Assembly: GCA_039111635.1 (NCBI GenBank)
Contig: JBCAQO010000003.1
Span: 1,240,001 to 1,304,000 of the forward strand
Direction: 5' to 3'
DNA from: Heterobasidion occidentale
Lineage: Eukaryota > Basidiomycota > Agaricomycetes > Russulales > Bondarzewiaceae
DNA length: 64,000 nucleotides
Below, one piece after another: positions 1 to 11,986 of this stretch. Numbering within the stretch: position 1 is the first letter of the stretch; each line of letters begins with the position of its first letter. The translations under genes and the position numbers were made by a program. Below the pieces are notes generated by a model. The model was not told the DNA's origin and ran no database searches. It worked only from the letters and a program-made list of their open reading frames with translations.

Positions 1-654
<654 letters not shown>

Positions 655-1176
655 TCCTCATGAACCCTTTTTGTTTTATGACGTTGACACCGTGGCGCCA
701 GTCTCCCTGTACTGAGTACCCTGTCTCAGGATCTTGGGTGCTAGATGGATACGATACCGTTGTACAATATAACGCCTCTTGCCTCATAATGCCCACCAGT
801 TTTCATCACAACTTTCTTCCTCGTCAACACTTATAAGTTTAGTTTGTCGCGCTGGTTATCTAGTCCCAAGATAGAAGATAGTCGAGATTTACCCTGATTT
901 ACCCCGCATAACATAAGCGATCATTTTACTCCACATCTCAACCCCGACCAGCCTCGCCGTTCTAGTGCCATTCCTTTCAGGTTCTCGACGCCGAAAAATC
1001 AATCTCCACAATAACGCCTCTTCATTGATGTACTACATCTTCGTGTTTTGAGGATATTATTGTCAGTTTCCTCACTCGTCGCGATACTGGTTCAGATCAT
1101 CATGCTCATTTGATGGCCTTGAACTGCTGTCAGGCTCCGGCATCTGAGTAGGAGTGCCTAGTACCTATCTCGCTCG
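655..1176. other. Intergenic, nothing recognised
   Basis: 522 bases between the protease stop and the WD40 start. Pyrimidine-rich tracts near 1050-1170 are consistent with a fungal promoter or 5' UTR. No ORF, RNA gene or repeat was recognised. Confidence 0.5.
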
Positions 1177-3367
1177 ATGATGTCCCTCGTATCCGAAATG
1201 AGTTCATCTCACAGTGGTTCCCCGCTCAGCGACGACAACTATTGGAAAACTTGGATGAGACATCCTAGCACTGTACTCGGAAGAGCATCGATGGCTCGTT
1301 CAGCGCGTTGGAAGCGAGACATCCTGTCTCGTCTATTTGAACATGAATTGGATATTGCGAATGTCCTTGGAGATGACACGTACGGGCATACTGGGTGAGT
1401 TTCATGGTCATATGAGGAAACGGTGGAATGACTTATCCCGTGTTGTCTGAAATAATTGTCCCTAGATGTGTGAATGCGTTGAGTTGGGCGAAAGATGGAC
1501 AGCTGCTTTTGAGTGGTGGCGATGATACAACGTGTGTGCTTCTGGTGGATAGCTTGTTACGATGCTAATACTTACGCACAGTGTTTGTCTATGGCGAATA
1601 GACCAGGGTGAGACCGCTCAGCAATACCCTTTCGTCTGCCAAGGCACTGTGCAAACTGGGCACACGGGAAATATATTTAATGCTCAGATGTTACCCTCTT
1701 CTAACCGAATGTAAACCAGCTTCTCTTTTTAAGTGGTATAACTTGATGTATTATATTTGCCGCGTTTAGAGCAACAGTCGCCGGAGACAAACAAGTACGC
1801 GTGTTCGACGTCACCGACGCCATTTCGCAGCCTGAAAACCCCCTGGAGGCCAATCGAGGTACTCAGGCTTCACATCTTCGAGTGCTGCGATGTCACGCAG
1901 GTCGCACCAAACGGATTGTGACAGAACATAGTTCAGATCTGTTTCTCACTGTCGGGGAGGTATAGTTGACGATATGCATTGAAGTCTTCTTCTTTGCTCA
2001 AAACAACCTACAGGATGGTACAGTGCGCCAGCACGATCTGCGAGTCCATCACGTTTGTCGATCAGGACGGTGTCCACCTCCTCTAGTCAAAGTCCCCCAT
2101 GAATTATCGACGCTTGCTCTGTCACCATTGACGCCGTATGAATTCGTGGTTGCGGGCGACTCACCCTATGTTCGTGAAATCCCGTTTTTCCTTCGCCATT
2201 GGCTCACCTTTATTTCAAGGGCTATCTCTTTGACCGTCGACAGACGGGCAGATTCATGCAAGAAGAGTGGGGGATACTTCCTGCTGGGGACGATGTAACA
2301 ACATGTGTTCGACGCTTTGGCAGAAAGTCCACGGGACCCGGCGAGCGGAAGGGCCATGAGCATGTTACGGGCGCTCGTATGTCAACGAGGAACGGTCACG
2401 AGGTCTTGTTCATCTATCGTCTGTGTTTACAGCCCTACTAACAGTGAAGTAGGTTCTTCTGTGTAAGTGTTACTCTGCATCAATAAAAAACTCGCTTTAC
2501 CTATTCATTTTCAAGCTTATAGCGCCGATGCGGTGTACCTCTATTCGACTCGGGACGATTTTATCGATTCCTCAGGATCTTCGACCCCAACCGCTGTTGT
2601 AGCTCCCAATACTAAACACAAAGTTCAGGTAGCCAACCAACCTTCCGAGGATCTTATGGAAGGGATCGAGTCCGAGTGGTCTGCCACCGATGCAGATATG
2701 GCTGATTCCGACCCAGAAATTCAAGGCAACTCATCTTCCAGTGATCAGACAGACGTCTTTGAGGATATCGAAGAATTCACAAATGACGAAATCCCGATAT
2801 TGCATGGAGCCCTCCCTATGATTTATCCTCGGATGCGCTTCGTGGGAGCATGTAATGTGCAGACTGTCAAAGATGGTATATATTTCCCCCCTTGACGTTG
2901 ATATTCGATAGCTCACTTTATGCTCTAGTGAACTTCTTTGGTCCCTCCGACGACTTCGTTGTCTCAGGATCCGATGATGGTAATTTCTTCGTATGGAGAA
3001 AGACCACCGGCGCTTTGCACGGGGTGTACGAAGGTGATGGAAGTGTTGTCAATGTCATTGAAAGTCACCCGCATCTCCCTCTGGTTGCTGTTAGTGGCAT
3101 CGACACGACAGTGAAGGTGATAGTCTGGCCTTCACTTTCCACTCATGTATTGACGCAGCCTCTTGTCCTCAGCTGTTCGCACCTGTGCAACACTCGAGTA
3201 AATTTTCGAGAATGAATAACGCTGAGAGGATCGTGTCTCGAAACCTGGAAGCTGCTTCCCGGGAGGAGACCGAATATTCAGCATTGTTCAACCATTATCG
3301 GTTGATGCTTGGGGAACTTGGGCGCCATTATGGTGAAGAAGGGCAGCCCGAGTGTACGTTCCAGTGA
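1177..3367 (+). CDS. DCAF6/DCAF8-like WD40 protein, candidate CUL4-DDB1 substrate receptor
   Basis: A multi-exon WD40 protein. After an N-terminal segment (SRLFEHELDIANVLGDDTYGHTGCVNALSW) come blades ending in LLLSGGDDTTVCLW, GHTGNIF...ATVAGDKQVRVFDV, FLTVGEDGTVRQHDLR and EFVVAGDSPYGYLFDRR. An acidic linker follows (about 2650-2800: ESEWSATDADMADSDPE), then VNFFGPSDDFVVSGSDDGNFFVW and HPHLPLVAVSGIDTTVKLFAP. The long acidic insertion between the last blades and the FGPSDDFVVSGSD block are typical of the DCAF6/DCAF8 (WDR42) family, adaptors of CUL4-DDB1 ubiquitin ligases. At the 3' end, the intron after GTGAAG (about 3117-3172) joins to CTGTTCGCACCTGTG. The start is one of two adjacent ATGs at 1177/1180. 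The ligase role is inferred from family. Confidence 0.85.
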
Positions 3368-4141
3368 TATTCGATTTTGGGTTTCGGGTCGTCTTTCGTA
3401 TAGTGTACTGTTGGACTTTTGTATCTACATTAACCCCACCGCTATGGACTAGTGATGTTTTTCGAGAGCGAGCGTGAGTACTAATTTGGCAAACCGCTCA
3501 ATGCTTGAATTAGGTCAGAACTTGACCACGACTGAGGTCGCTGTTGTTGCTTTCAGGGAATGCTTAGTCTCTGCCTTGTCTTTCTTGTGATCTATACATC
3601 GCTACCGACGTTTTGCATATGCTTGAGGGAGGAATTTGTGGGGAACGTAGGGAGAGTTGAATTTGGTACATGTCGGGCAGGGACAGTCACGTCAGACGCT
3701 CGCAGGCTTTGGGACGGACGCCTACCACCAAAGTTTCAAAGATCCTCGACATCAACAGTGTGTCTCTCCTTGCATCTCCTCTGCTGGCACAGCTCGTAAC
3801 AGCGCACATCACGAACGTTGTGCTGCACCTTTGAAGAAATTCCTTCTTCCTCGTTATGTAAGTTTTGTTCGGTATCACCGCCTCGAGCGTTCATAGCTGC
3901 GTGGACCCTCCTACTGAGCGTCTTGTTCATGCGTCAAGTTGGCGCCCTTTATATTTTGTTCGTCAGTTGCCCTCTCTCTCAAGCAACCCCTCTCAAGTTC
4001 TCAGGGTAGTCAATCCTCGTCTGGTCACAAGACTTTGCTTGGCCGCTGTCCGTTTCGGTTGACCAGTCCCCAACACGAAAACGTCGTTCTGATCGCCTCT
4101 CTCCTACATTCGTGCCACACAAGACAAGCCACTAGGCGCAT
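3368..4141. other. Intergenic / likely 5' UTR of the kinase gene
   Basis: 774 bases with only short shadow ORFs. Splice-like motifs and TC-rich stretches (3840-4140) would fit a transcribed leader of the downstream kinase. No conserved protein or RNA gene was seen. Confidence 0.45.
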
Positions 4142-7100
4142 ATGCAAACCCCTTACGCACGGTCAAGAGGACATAGAGGGTCGAGCGTTGACGACGACGA
4201 AGGGTCTTTGCCGCTCTTAGTATCACGAGTGGATGAGCAGCATGCGGAGCCATTTACGCATCCACATCCATTTTCTCATCCGAAAGAATCTTATAGGCCG
4301 TCATCCAGAGTCTCTGCGTTCGACGCAAGAGGAGAAGGCTCGTCGTCTTGGAGCCGTCGGGAAAGTGACGATTGGCACCCTGCAGATGTTGTTCCCTCAC
4401 GCGAACCGTACGACAACGACTTGTATCGTCACGGGGCTCGAGATAATTTTGAACTCTCTGACTCAAGAAACAACGGTGGGTGGAAACGTGGCGCTGGCGA
4501 CGTCCGCTATGCTTCTTCTGGCAGAGAGTGGACTGAGCGTCACGACGAGTTTGCATCCACGCCCTTTCACGACCCTAACAATTGGGTGCCTTCCACGACT
4601 CGTCACGAGGACCAAATACCTAGTCGTGGGCAGTGGTCTGGTAGCCGAGTTGAATCGGGCGAGCGTGAGGGCCAGGGATGGCAGAGAGACGATCAGAGAG
4701 ACGGTAGAGGGCAGATATGGAGGGGCGACTCATGGGAGCCACCACGGCAGGACAATCGACGTTCAAATCATTGGAAGCGACGAAACTCGCAGGACGATCA
4801 CTCACAGCGCGGTGGAGATGACCGTGCATGGCAGCCTTCCGCTTCGTGGCAGTCGTCGTCCTCGCGAGTCAGCAATCAAGGTCAACGGACCAATAACAGC
4901 CGTCGCAATCCGTATCAAAATCGAAACAGTAAGGGTAGCAGGAAGGGTCGACAAAATAACCCACAGCAACCTCAGCAGCAGCAACAAAAGCGAGATTGGA
5001 GGCACGATGATGGGCAGTTGAACAAGTGAGTTTCATGTCACGATCGTATCAAAGTTTGGAAATGACTGTTGTACTTCTAGCTGGACGAGACGAGATCTGA
5101 ATGGGAGAAATGCTCGTTCCCCTGCGAAACAACGCCCTCTTCATCGCTCAGTATCACGATCACGATCACCAGCGGACTCGTATCATTCCCGCCGTTCCTC
5201 ACGAGGGCGGTCTCTGTCTCGTTCACGATCACCCCCCGATCGTCGGCGGAGAGATTCCAGTACCACGGAGGCTCGAAGCCGCAGTCCTATTCACAAACAA
5301 CCTCATCGAAAGCGATATTCTCCGTCGCCCGCTTCGTCGCAACGCAGTCGCGTCAGTCGGGGCCGTAGTCATGGTCGAGCTCGAAGTCTTTCGGATATGT
5401 CGACCTCGAGCGGCGGTAGTAGTAGGAGCCGAAGCATGAGCATGAGCCCTCCGCCTAAGGCGAAGGCCGTTCACCGTCTTCCGGTCACAAAGCCAGCCTC
5501 TGATATCAAGTCTACCAACAACAAAGCCAACACAACCCGAAATCAAACTAAGTTGATTCCACTTGACAATGGCTGGCCCAAGAGAGATAAAGGTCATACA
5601 AATGGTTACTCTACCGACGTATGTTCACATATCCATGACTCAGACATATGTTCCTATCTCACTCAAAAATTCAGCATCCCGTCTCTTCCGAGGCCTCACA
5701 TGACTTTCCGACTTCCGACTTTTCTATGCCCCCTCCCGCTCTCCCCGCCGCGGCCACAGCTACGCGCACTGTACCGGCCATCCGACCGTTGTCTCCTGAA
5801 ATCGCAAAGCCTTCGTTGGTTTCCCCACTACGAATAGCTGGTTTCAGACCGATAGGCCAAGCGAGTTCCGCTGTGAAGCGTTTCTTCCCGGGAGACGATG
5901 ACGACGCTGAGACGAAGGAAGTTCAACTCTTGTCCAGCCACCCATCTCGTACACGCTTAAATCATGCACCGCCCATACCTCGATCGTCCGAAGGCTTACT
6001 GAAAGAGGGCTTTGACGCCCCCCAAGAGTCGCGGGCACCCGTGCCACTACATGTAGTGAAATCCCCACATCCGTCATCAACTGCCGATTCTCCGAACCTG
6101 GGCAGTCTCCCGACCGCAGTGTCTTCGCCACCCTCCCATCTGGTACCTCCATCTATTTCTGAGGAGTTCCGACGTAGAAGAGATGTCAGGCACATGGAAG
6201 AACCGAGCCGACCTTCAACGACGTCGACGCCTCATGCAAGTGAAGCTGATCGCACGGAAGGCTCCAGGCCTCATACGCCGAAGGGATCCCGGGATGAGCT
6301 GTACACCATCGTCAGTCAGGTCGGCGAAGGGACGTTTGGCAAGGTCTACAAGGCTCGAAATGCAACCACTGGTCTTCATGTAGCTTTGAAGCGAATACGC
6401 ATGGAAACAGAGCGCGATGGTTTCCCTGTGACTGCGATGCGAGAGATCAAACTCCTCCAGTCCCTCCGTCATGATAACGTGGTACGCTTGTACGAAATGA
6501 TGGTTTCCAACGGTGAGGTTTATTATAAGGGTATCCCGCATTCTATTTACGGTGTGGATTAGGATCCGTCTACATGGTGTTTGAGTATATGGATCACGAC
6601 CTCACGGGGATCCTCTCTCAGACTCAGTTTCTTTTTACCGATGCTCATCTAAAATCTCTCTGTCGACAAATGCTCGCGGGTCTTGCATACCTTCATCGCA
6701 AGGGGGTAATCCATCGAGACATCAAAGGTTCCAATATCTTGGTAAACAGCCGTGGCGAATTGAAGCTCGCAGATTTTGGTTTGGCGAGGTTCTATCAGAA
6801 ACGTCGGCGGAGCGACTACACGAACAGGGTAATCACTTTGTGGTATCGGCCACCGGAGTTGCTTTTTGGGACGACTGTGTACGGGCCAGAAGTAGATATG
6901 TGGAGTGCAGGGTGAATATGTTTCTACTAATCGACTCCTTTGTTCTGACTTTGAAACCCTTACATAGATGCATCATGCTGGAGCTTTTCACCAAGAAGCC
7001 TGTGTTTCAAGGTGGCGATGAGGTCCATCAGCTGGAAGTCATTTTCAAGCTCCTCGGCACACCTACACCCGAACATTGGCCAGGTGTCTCGAATTTGCCG

Positions 7101-7493
7101 TGGTATGAGCTCGTGAAGCCCAAGACCGCGATCCCGAATCACTTCAAGGAGCTGTTCTGCAAGTGAGTATCGCTCGTCGTCGCAGTAATCGTAACTCACC
7201 AGCTCTTCAGGTGGTTATCGCCAGCAGGACTGCATCTTGCAGAACAATTATTGGCATACGATCCGGAAAAACGAGTCACTGCTGCCCAAGCCCTCGAAGC
7301 GCCTTATTTCAAGGACGAGGATCCACCTCCAGCTATGCCGATTGGGTAAGTAATGAGCCTCTTCATGACCACTCAAATCCGTTGATATCTATTCGCTTGC
7401 AGATTGTCGTCTTTGGAAGGTGAATGGCACGAGCTAGAGACAAAGCTTGAAAGGGCTAAGAAGCGGCGAAAGACCGAAACTGGCAATTTGTAG
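4142..7493 (+). CDS. CTK1: CTK1/CDK12-type RNA polymerase II CTD kinase with RS-rich N-terminus
   Basis: Seven exons: 4142-5025, 5081-5618, 5675-6512, 6563-6911, 6968-7162, 7211-7345, 7403-7493. The kinase domain begins at [18 protein letters not shown] (glycine loop) and continues through VALKRI (lysine), a PVTAMRE C-helix in place of CDK2's [19 protein letters not shown] (catalytic loop), LADFGLARF and [15 protein letters not shown] (activation segment). It ends in [11 protein letters not shown]. About 750 residues precede it: low-complexity, W/R/D/S-rich, with a Gln run near 4970 and then strong RS/SR dipeptides from exon 2 (5081-5460). CTDK-I/CDK12 phosphorylates Ser2 of the Pol II CTD with a cyclin partner. 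An RS-rich N-terminus resembles metazoan CDK12/13 more than the short tail of yeast Ctk1. The reading frame is continuous across every junction listed. Confidence 0.92.
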
Positions 7494-7743
7494 CGTCCCA
7501 TTATTATTTATCTGACGGAAGACTACAGTCAGAACGATAGCTTCTGACATCGACGCGAGTTTATCCAATCAATCGCAAGCTTACACTCACAATTTACATG
7601 CTCGCAACTTCTGGCTGTACAATCACGATGTAGGTATAATGCTGAAGGACGACAACAAGAAAACAAGAATGCTACACAGATAGTAGAGTAGAGTCCACCA
7701 ATTTCCCTCAAAATTATCCCCATGACCGAATATATGCGCTTCA
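7494..7743. terminator. Convergent 3' ends of kinase and REX3 genes
   Basis: Only 250 bases separate the two stop codons. They are A/T-richer than the flanking exons and must hold both 3' UTRs and poly(A) sites. No specific element is assigned. Confidence 0.4.
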
Positions 7744-9896
7744 CTAAATCTGAAATGCTTCCTTCGCAGGAGGAGCTCTCACGTTATCTAACGCTGGCTT
7801 GGAGGATCCGACAGCCATCGTGACAGATCTCGAGCTCGAGGTGCCAGTGACAGGCGTCGCTGCGGTGAACGGCGGTTGCCTGACCTTGTTGTATACGAAC
7901 CATTTGACGAGGTCGAGCGTCGCAATCGAGTCCTCAATCGAAGAATGGCCAGACGTTCCACCGCCTGTCTGGATCGTACGGCCGAGATGTTCTTTGGTGC
8001 TGCGGGAAAACGATCAACGTTAGTGGACCGCAGTCTCTCGCGGAAAAAGCGGAGAATGATGCACAGATCGCGGAGAGCTTTGCGGAATGGAAATCCCCGC
8101 GGATGTTCAAACAAAATGGCGGTGTCAACGCAGCGATGGTGCATGATACGCAACGTGCGCAGGTCGTTCTCGAGCCCGTGCCCAAGAAGGATGGTATCTA
8201 GGCTCAAGAACTCGTCGAGGGAACGCCGTATTTCCCGGAGAGAACGTCGCGCTTTGGCCGCGTATTGAGTCGCTGTGATGCCGGAAAAGCGAGTGTTGAA
8301 GTCGCTATATGTGTTGAGTCGGACGCTGTTTCAGCGACTCGCAAGGTATGTGGGATGGCGACGCACACCACTTCCACACCGTCATCCATCTTCACGAGCT
8401 CGTCAAATATCTCCTGCCCGCGCGCGTCGACGATTGACACGCGCGCGACGCGGAAGCCACCCGTGGTGTATATCATCTCGCAATCTAGAGCCACCACATC
8501 TCTCTCCTTCTTGCCTTCGAAGGAGGGTTTCAGGGAAGAAAATGCATGCCGCGCGTGTAGAGACGCCAGGTCGGACTCGTAGAAAACATGAGGCCCCTGC
8601 GTGCATCCACCGCCCTCAGTCGTGGGTCGATGGCAGCAGGTATACATTCTCATTCTTTCGCCTACAATCAGGGAACCAGAGTGAACAATTTAGAACCGAA
8701 TAAATGCTATGGGGGAAGAAGCGCAATGAGACTGACCGTTGATGTTGCGGGTCACCGCCTTTCCCCAGTGATAAGTGCATTCATCAGCGCGCGCCTTCCC
8801 TTCAGCCAGGGGTTGGACGACATATGTCACGGCACAGCGTTCGCATTTCACTCTGGAACCTTCCGCACTGGGACTCTGGCCGCCTGGGCCCCATGGTTCA
8901 GGTATCTCAGCAAGAAAGCCCCATTTTTGCAATTGGTCACGGCTGAGAATGAGAGGCATGAGGTGCGCAGAAGTTAGGTGAAGAGAAGAGAGCGCGTGAG
9001 CCTCAGCAGTGCGCGCTGCGATATCGTTCGTAGTGCCTATGGAGGGATGAGAGATACTTGTCGGTGGGGGACGCGATTTGATAGAGGCGATGGACGTGAT
9101 GACGGCCTGGAGAATGTACGTATGCAATAGCAGGAGAGGCGTCATTGAGCGATAGCAGGATCAGGATGAGATAGACCATACATTACGGTATGTTACCTTG
9201 CTTGCGCGATTGTATATTTCTTCTTCTTGCCGCAAGGCATGTTCGGAGGCCAGAGAGGGCTCCTGGGGTAGCACAGCATCGTACAGGACGACGAAATGGT
9301 CGTATAGGGACTTGAGCATCGTCTGGAAGCAGGTCAGAATGAAGTTCATAATCACTGGGAGTGATGGGCAGGGGGTATGATCAGAGGGGACGAAACCCAG
9401 GCAGGCCAGAAACACGTTGTGCACGTTAAAGACATGAGGATTAGCTTAGCTCACCTGGCGCGTCGCGACTGGAATTTTGGACTGTGCTGCATTAACTCTG
9501 AGCACAGGCACGCCTGTCTGTAGTTCAAACCAGCTGAGTGACGACGCGTCAGCAGAAGGGTTAAAGCAGGCTGACGGGTGTACGCGACGCGGTGGGGAGA
9601 GCGAGCGGTTTCTGCGCGGTCCCAATCTTCTGAAGCTTCCGTTGCGGTTGTGGCGAAGATGCAGCATTCGCAGATGACGATGCATGGGTGGGAGGCGAGG
9701 TAGCAGGACGCTTGGCTGGGATGCTGGGACGCGATGCGAGGGCAGAGGATGAGGCGACAGGCTGTGGGGTGTCATACGGAATAGAAACGGGATTCTCAAC
9801 GACGCCTGACTTGTGGGAGAACAAACAGTTTTTTCTCCTGCATTGGAATTTATTTGGACAGGGGAGAGAATGAAAGAGGCCGAGAGGTGAGAACAT
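7744..9896 (-). CDS. REX3: RNA exonuclease 3 (DEDDh 3'-5' exoribonuclease)
   Basis: Read on the minus strand from ATG at 9896: the N-terminus MFSPLGLFHSLPCP has a Cys/His cluster (CPNKFQCRRKNCLFSH), a small zinc-finger-like module seen at the start of Rex3 proteins. A Pro/Ala/Ser linker follows, then a helical region (QLQKWGFLAEIPEPWGP, C-x2-C near 8850) shared with Rex3. The exonuclease motifs are complete: ALDCEM (motif I), LLGHGLENDL (motif II) and GHSSIEDSIATLDL (motif III). The last exon ends in KEAFQI-stop at 7744-7746. Rex3 acts in RNase MRP RNA maturation and redundant small-RNA 3' trimming. In-frame ATGs at 9983 and 9965 would add up to 29 residues; I prefer 9896 because homology starts there. 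Confidence 0.88.
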
Positions 9897-10100
9897 AGGC
9901 GGGCACCTGAGACGACGGCGAAGACGACCTGCGCGACCTGCACGTCCATAAGGATTCACGTCCATGGTTGCACGTGATGCCAAACTCGCTGGACCTCCTT
10001 TCGGGGTTAGCGCTGAAGCGTTGACAGCTCAGAGTTGCCTTCGGAGGAGCCCTCATCTATTTGCTGGCAGAGCTCTACGCGTTCGAGGCGAAGAAAAAAC
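9897..10100. promoter_or_regulatory. Short divergent promoter, REX3 / LAG1
   Basis: About 200 bases separate the two divergent start codons (9896 minus, 10101 plus), so both promoters and 5' leaders share this stretch. No TATA box was seen. Confidence 0.5.
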
Positions 10101-11643
10101 ATGTGAGTCTTCACGCCGATAGACATCACTCACATTTCTCATAAACTACTTTCCAGGGCACCGAACGGAAATGGAAAAGCATATGTTCGGCGCAAGGCGG
10201 GTGTGGATTTGTTACCCCAGTCGAGAGGCCTTTGGGATGATTTCAAGACTTCCAGATGGGTCGTCGTACCCTGTGCGTGTTCATATAGTTCGTTCTTCTG
10301 CTCCATTGTCATGACCTACCACAGCATCGTCCCTGCGCATGCTACTCCTCCCGGTCATACTTCATCTAAACTGGGTGCTATTCACCCCCTTGATGACTTC
10401 TAAACCATCCCCAAGTCCTTTTGCGTCTCTTCTTTTCATCTCACACCCTATACCTTCTCCCACCGGTAATCTTGACGATCCCCGCTATCGGAAAGGCTGG
10501 CTCGATCTCGCATTCCTTGCCTACCATGTCGTCTTTTTCTCTTTGATTCGTCAGGTCATCACTATCAAGCTCTGCCGTCCAGTTGCTCGCTACTTTGGTA
10601 TACGCACGGAAGGAAAGCTGGCGCGATTCGGAGAGCAGGGGTATGCTATGATATATTTTGCATTTTTCGGCGCTTGGGGTCTGCGTATCATGTCCCAGCT
10701 GCCTACCTGGTGGTACAGAACTGACAATTTTTGGATCGGTAATCATCTTCTTCCGTTACATAGTAATATTATGCTCATGGTGCCCGTTCTAGGCTACCCG
10801 CACTGGGACATGAAACCTGAATTGAAGCGCTATTATCTCATGCAAGCAGCCTATTGGTGCCAACAGCTCATCGTGCTGGTGCTCAAACTGGAGAAACCAA
10901 GAAATGACTACAAAGAGCTCGTAGCACATCATTTTGTCACTCTTTGGCTTGTTGGGTATGAACAGAATGCCTTCTTCAACCCTCGCACAAATTGACCTCG
11001 TCGCCTCCGCAGGTGGAGTTACATAGTCAGCCTGACGCTCATTGGAAACGCCGTCTACATGTCTATGGATATTCCCGACACGTTCCTGGCATTTTCTAAG
11101 CTTCTGAATTACATGGGCTATGAAATACCGAAAACTGTCTCGTTTATTGTGTTCCTCGGTGTCTGGACGTATGTGGTACTTTCATCTGCATGACGTCTGC
11201 TAATCGACGGGCATGTTTAATAGCTACTTCCGACACTATCTCAACCTTGTTATGCTTTGGTCGGTGTGGACCGAGTTCGACCTCATCCCGTATGTCTGTC
11301 TCGATGTGTGATTATACTTTCCTTGCATGACAATGGTTTTTCGCATTTCATCTTGCAGTGAAGCATCCAAGGTCTTCCGTCCTTTGGATGGCGTATGGTT
11401 GGCTCCGTGGATGAAATTGCAGATTTTCATTCCCATCCTCCTGCTTCAATGTCTCAATTTGTTCTGGTACTACCTCATCCTTCGCGTTCTTTTCCGGTAC
11501 AGATTCCCGTCTCGCTTCCTTGCCAATCGAATGTTGATGTCTTTTTCTTCAAATACAGTACCGTGTTTTATAGCCAAACAACGGATGTACGATCCGACGA
11601 TGAAGACGACGGCGAAGATGACGACGACACGAAAGACGATTGA
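10101..11643 (+). CDS. LAG1: Ceramide synthase, LAG1 / TLC domain
   Basis: A multi-pass ER membrane protein that N-acylates sphingoid bases with acyl-CoA. Conserved stretches in order: DDFKTSRWVVVP, LRMLLLPVILHLNW (membrane segment), DLAFLAYHVVFFSLIRQ, GYAMIYFAFFGAWGLRIM, ELKRYYLMQAAYWCQQLI, then DYKELVAHHFVTLWLVGWSY. The HH pair is the catalytic signature of the Lag1 motif. Further segments are FRHYLNLVMLWSVWTEF and LQIFIPILLLQCLNLFWYYL. The C-terminus is acidic (DDEDDGEDDDDTKDD), a common CK2-type tail, reached through an intron just after ILRVLFR. The predicted start is unusual: AT at 10101-10102 and G at 10157 form ATG only after an intron (10103-10156) is removed, giving MAPNGNGKAYVRRKAG. 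An undetected upstream exon is the alternative. Confidence 0.9.
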
Positions 11644-11986
11644 AACTCCCTCACCACTGAGCTAGGGTGGCGGTGTTGCTTAGCCGCTCACTTCGACGGA
11701 TCGCGGATGATATGCTCAAATCTACGTTAATAGTCGACAATAGACGCATTCATACCCTAGCCGCCATGTTTTTACAACCAGAACAAGAAAGTCACTGGTA
11801 CGAGGTCAAATTTCAGTATTTTCGGAGCGCAATAGGTGGTCTATGTTTTACAGGCAGCTGAATGGGGTCATCAGCGAACAAATGATACATGACATCGATA
11901 GTACAGTATAAGGGACAAAACAAACTACAGCAGATTTTCAAGGACAGATACTCTGGTTTCGACTACACTGTCTGCGATCTGATAGT
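11644..11986. other. Convergent intergenic region
   Basis: 343 bases between the LAG1 and Gfd2-like stop codons, relatively A/T-rich and presumably both 3' UTRs. Nothing else was recognised. Confidence 0.4.
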
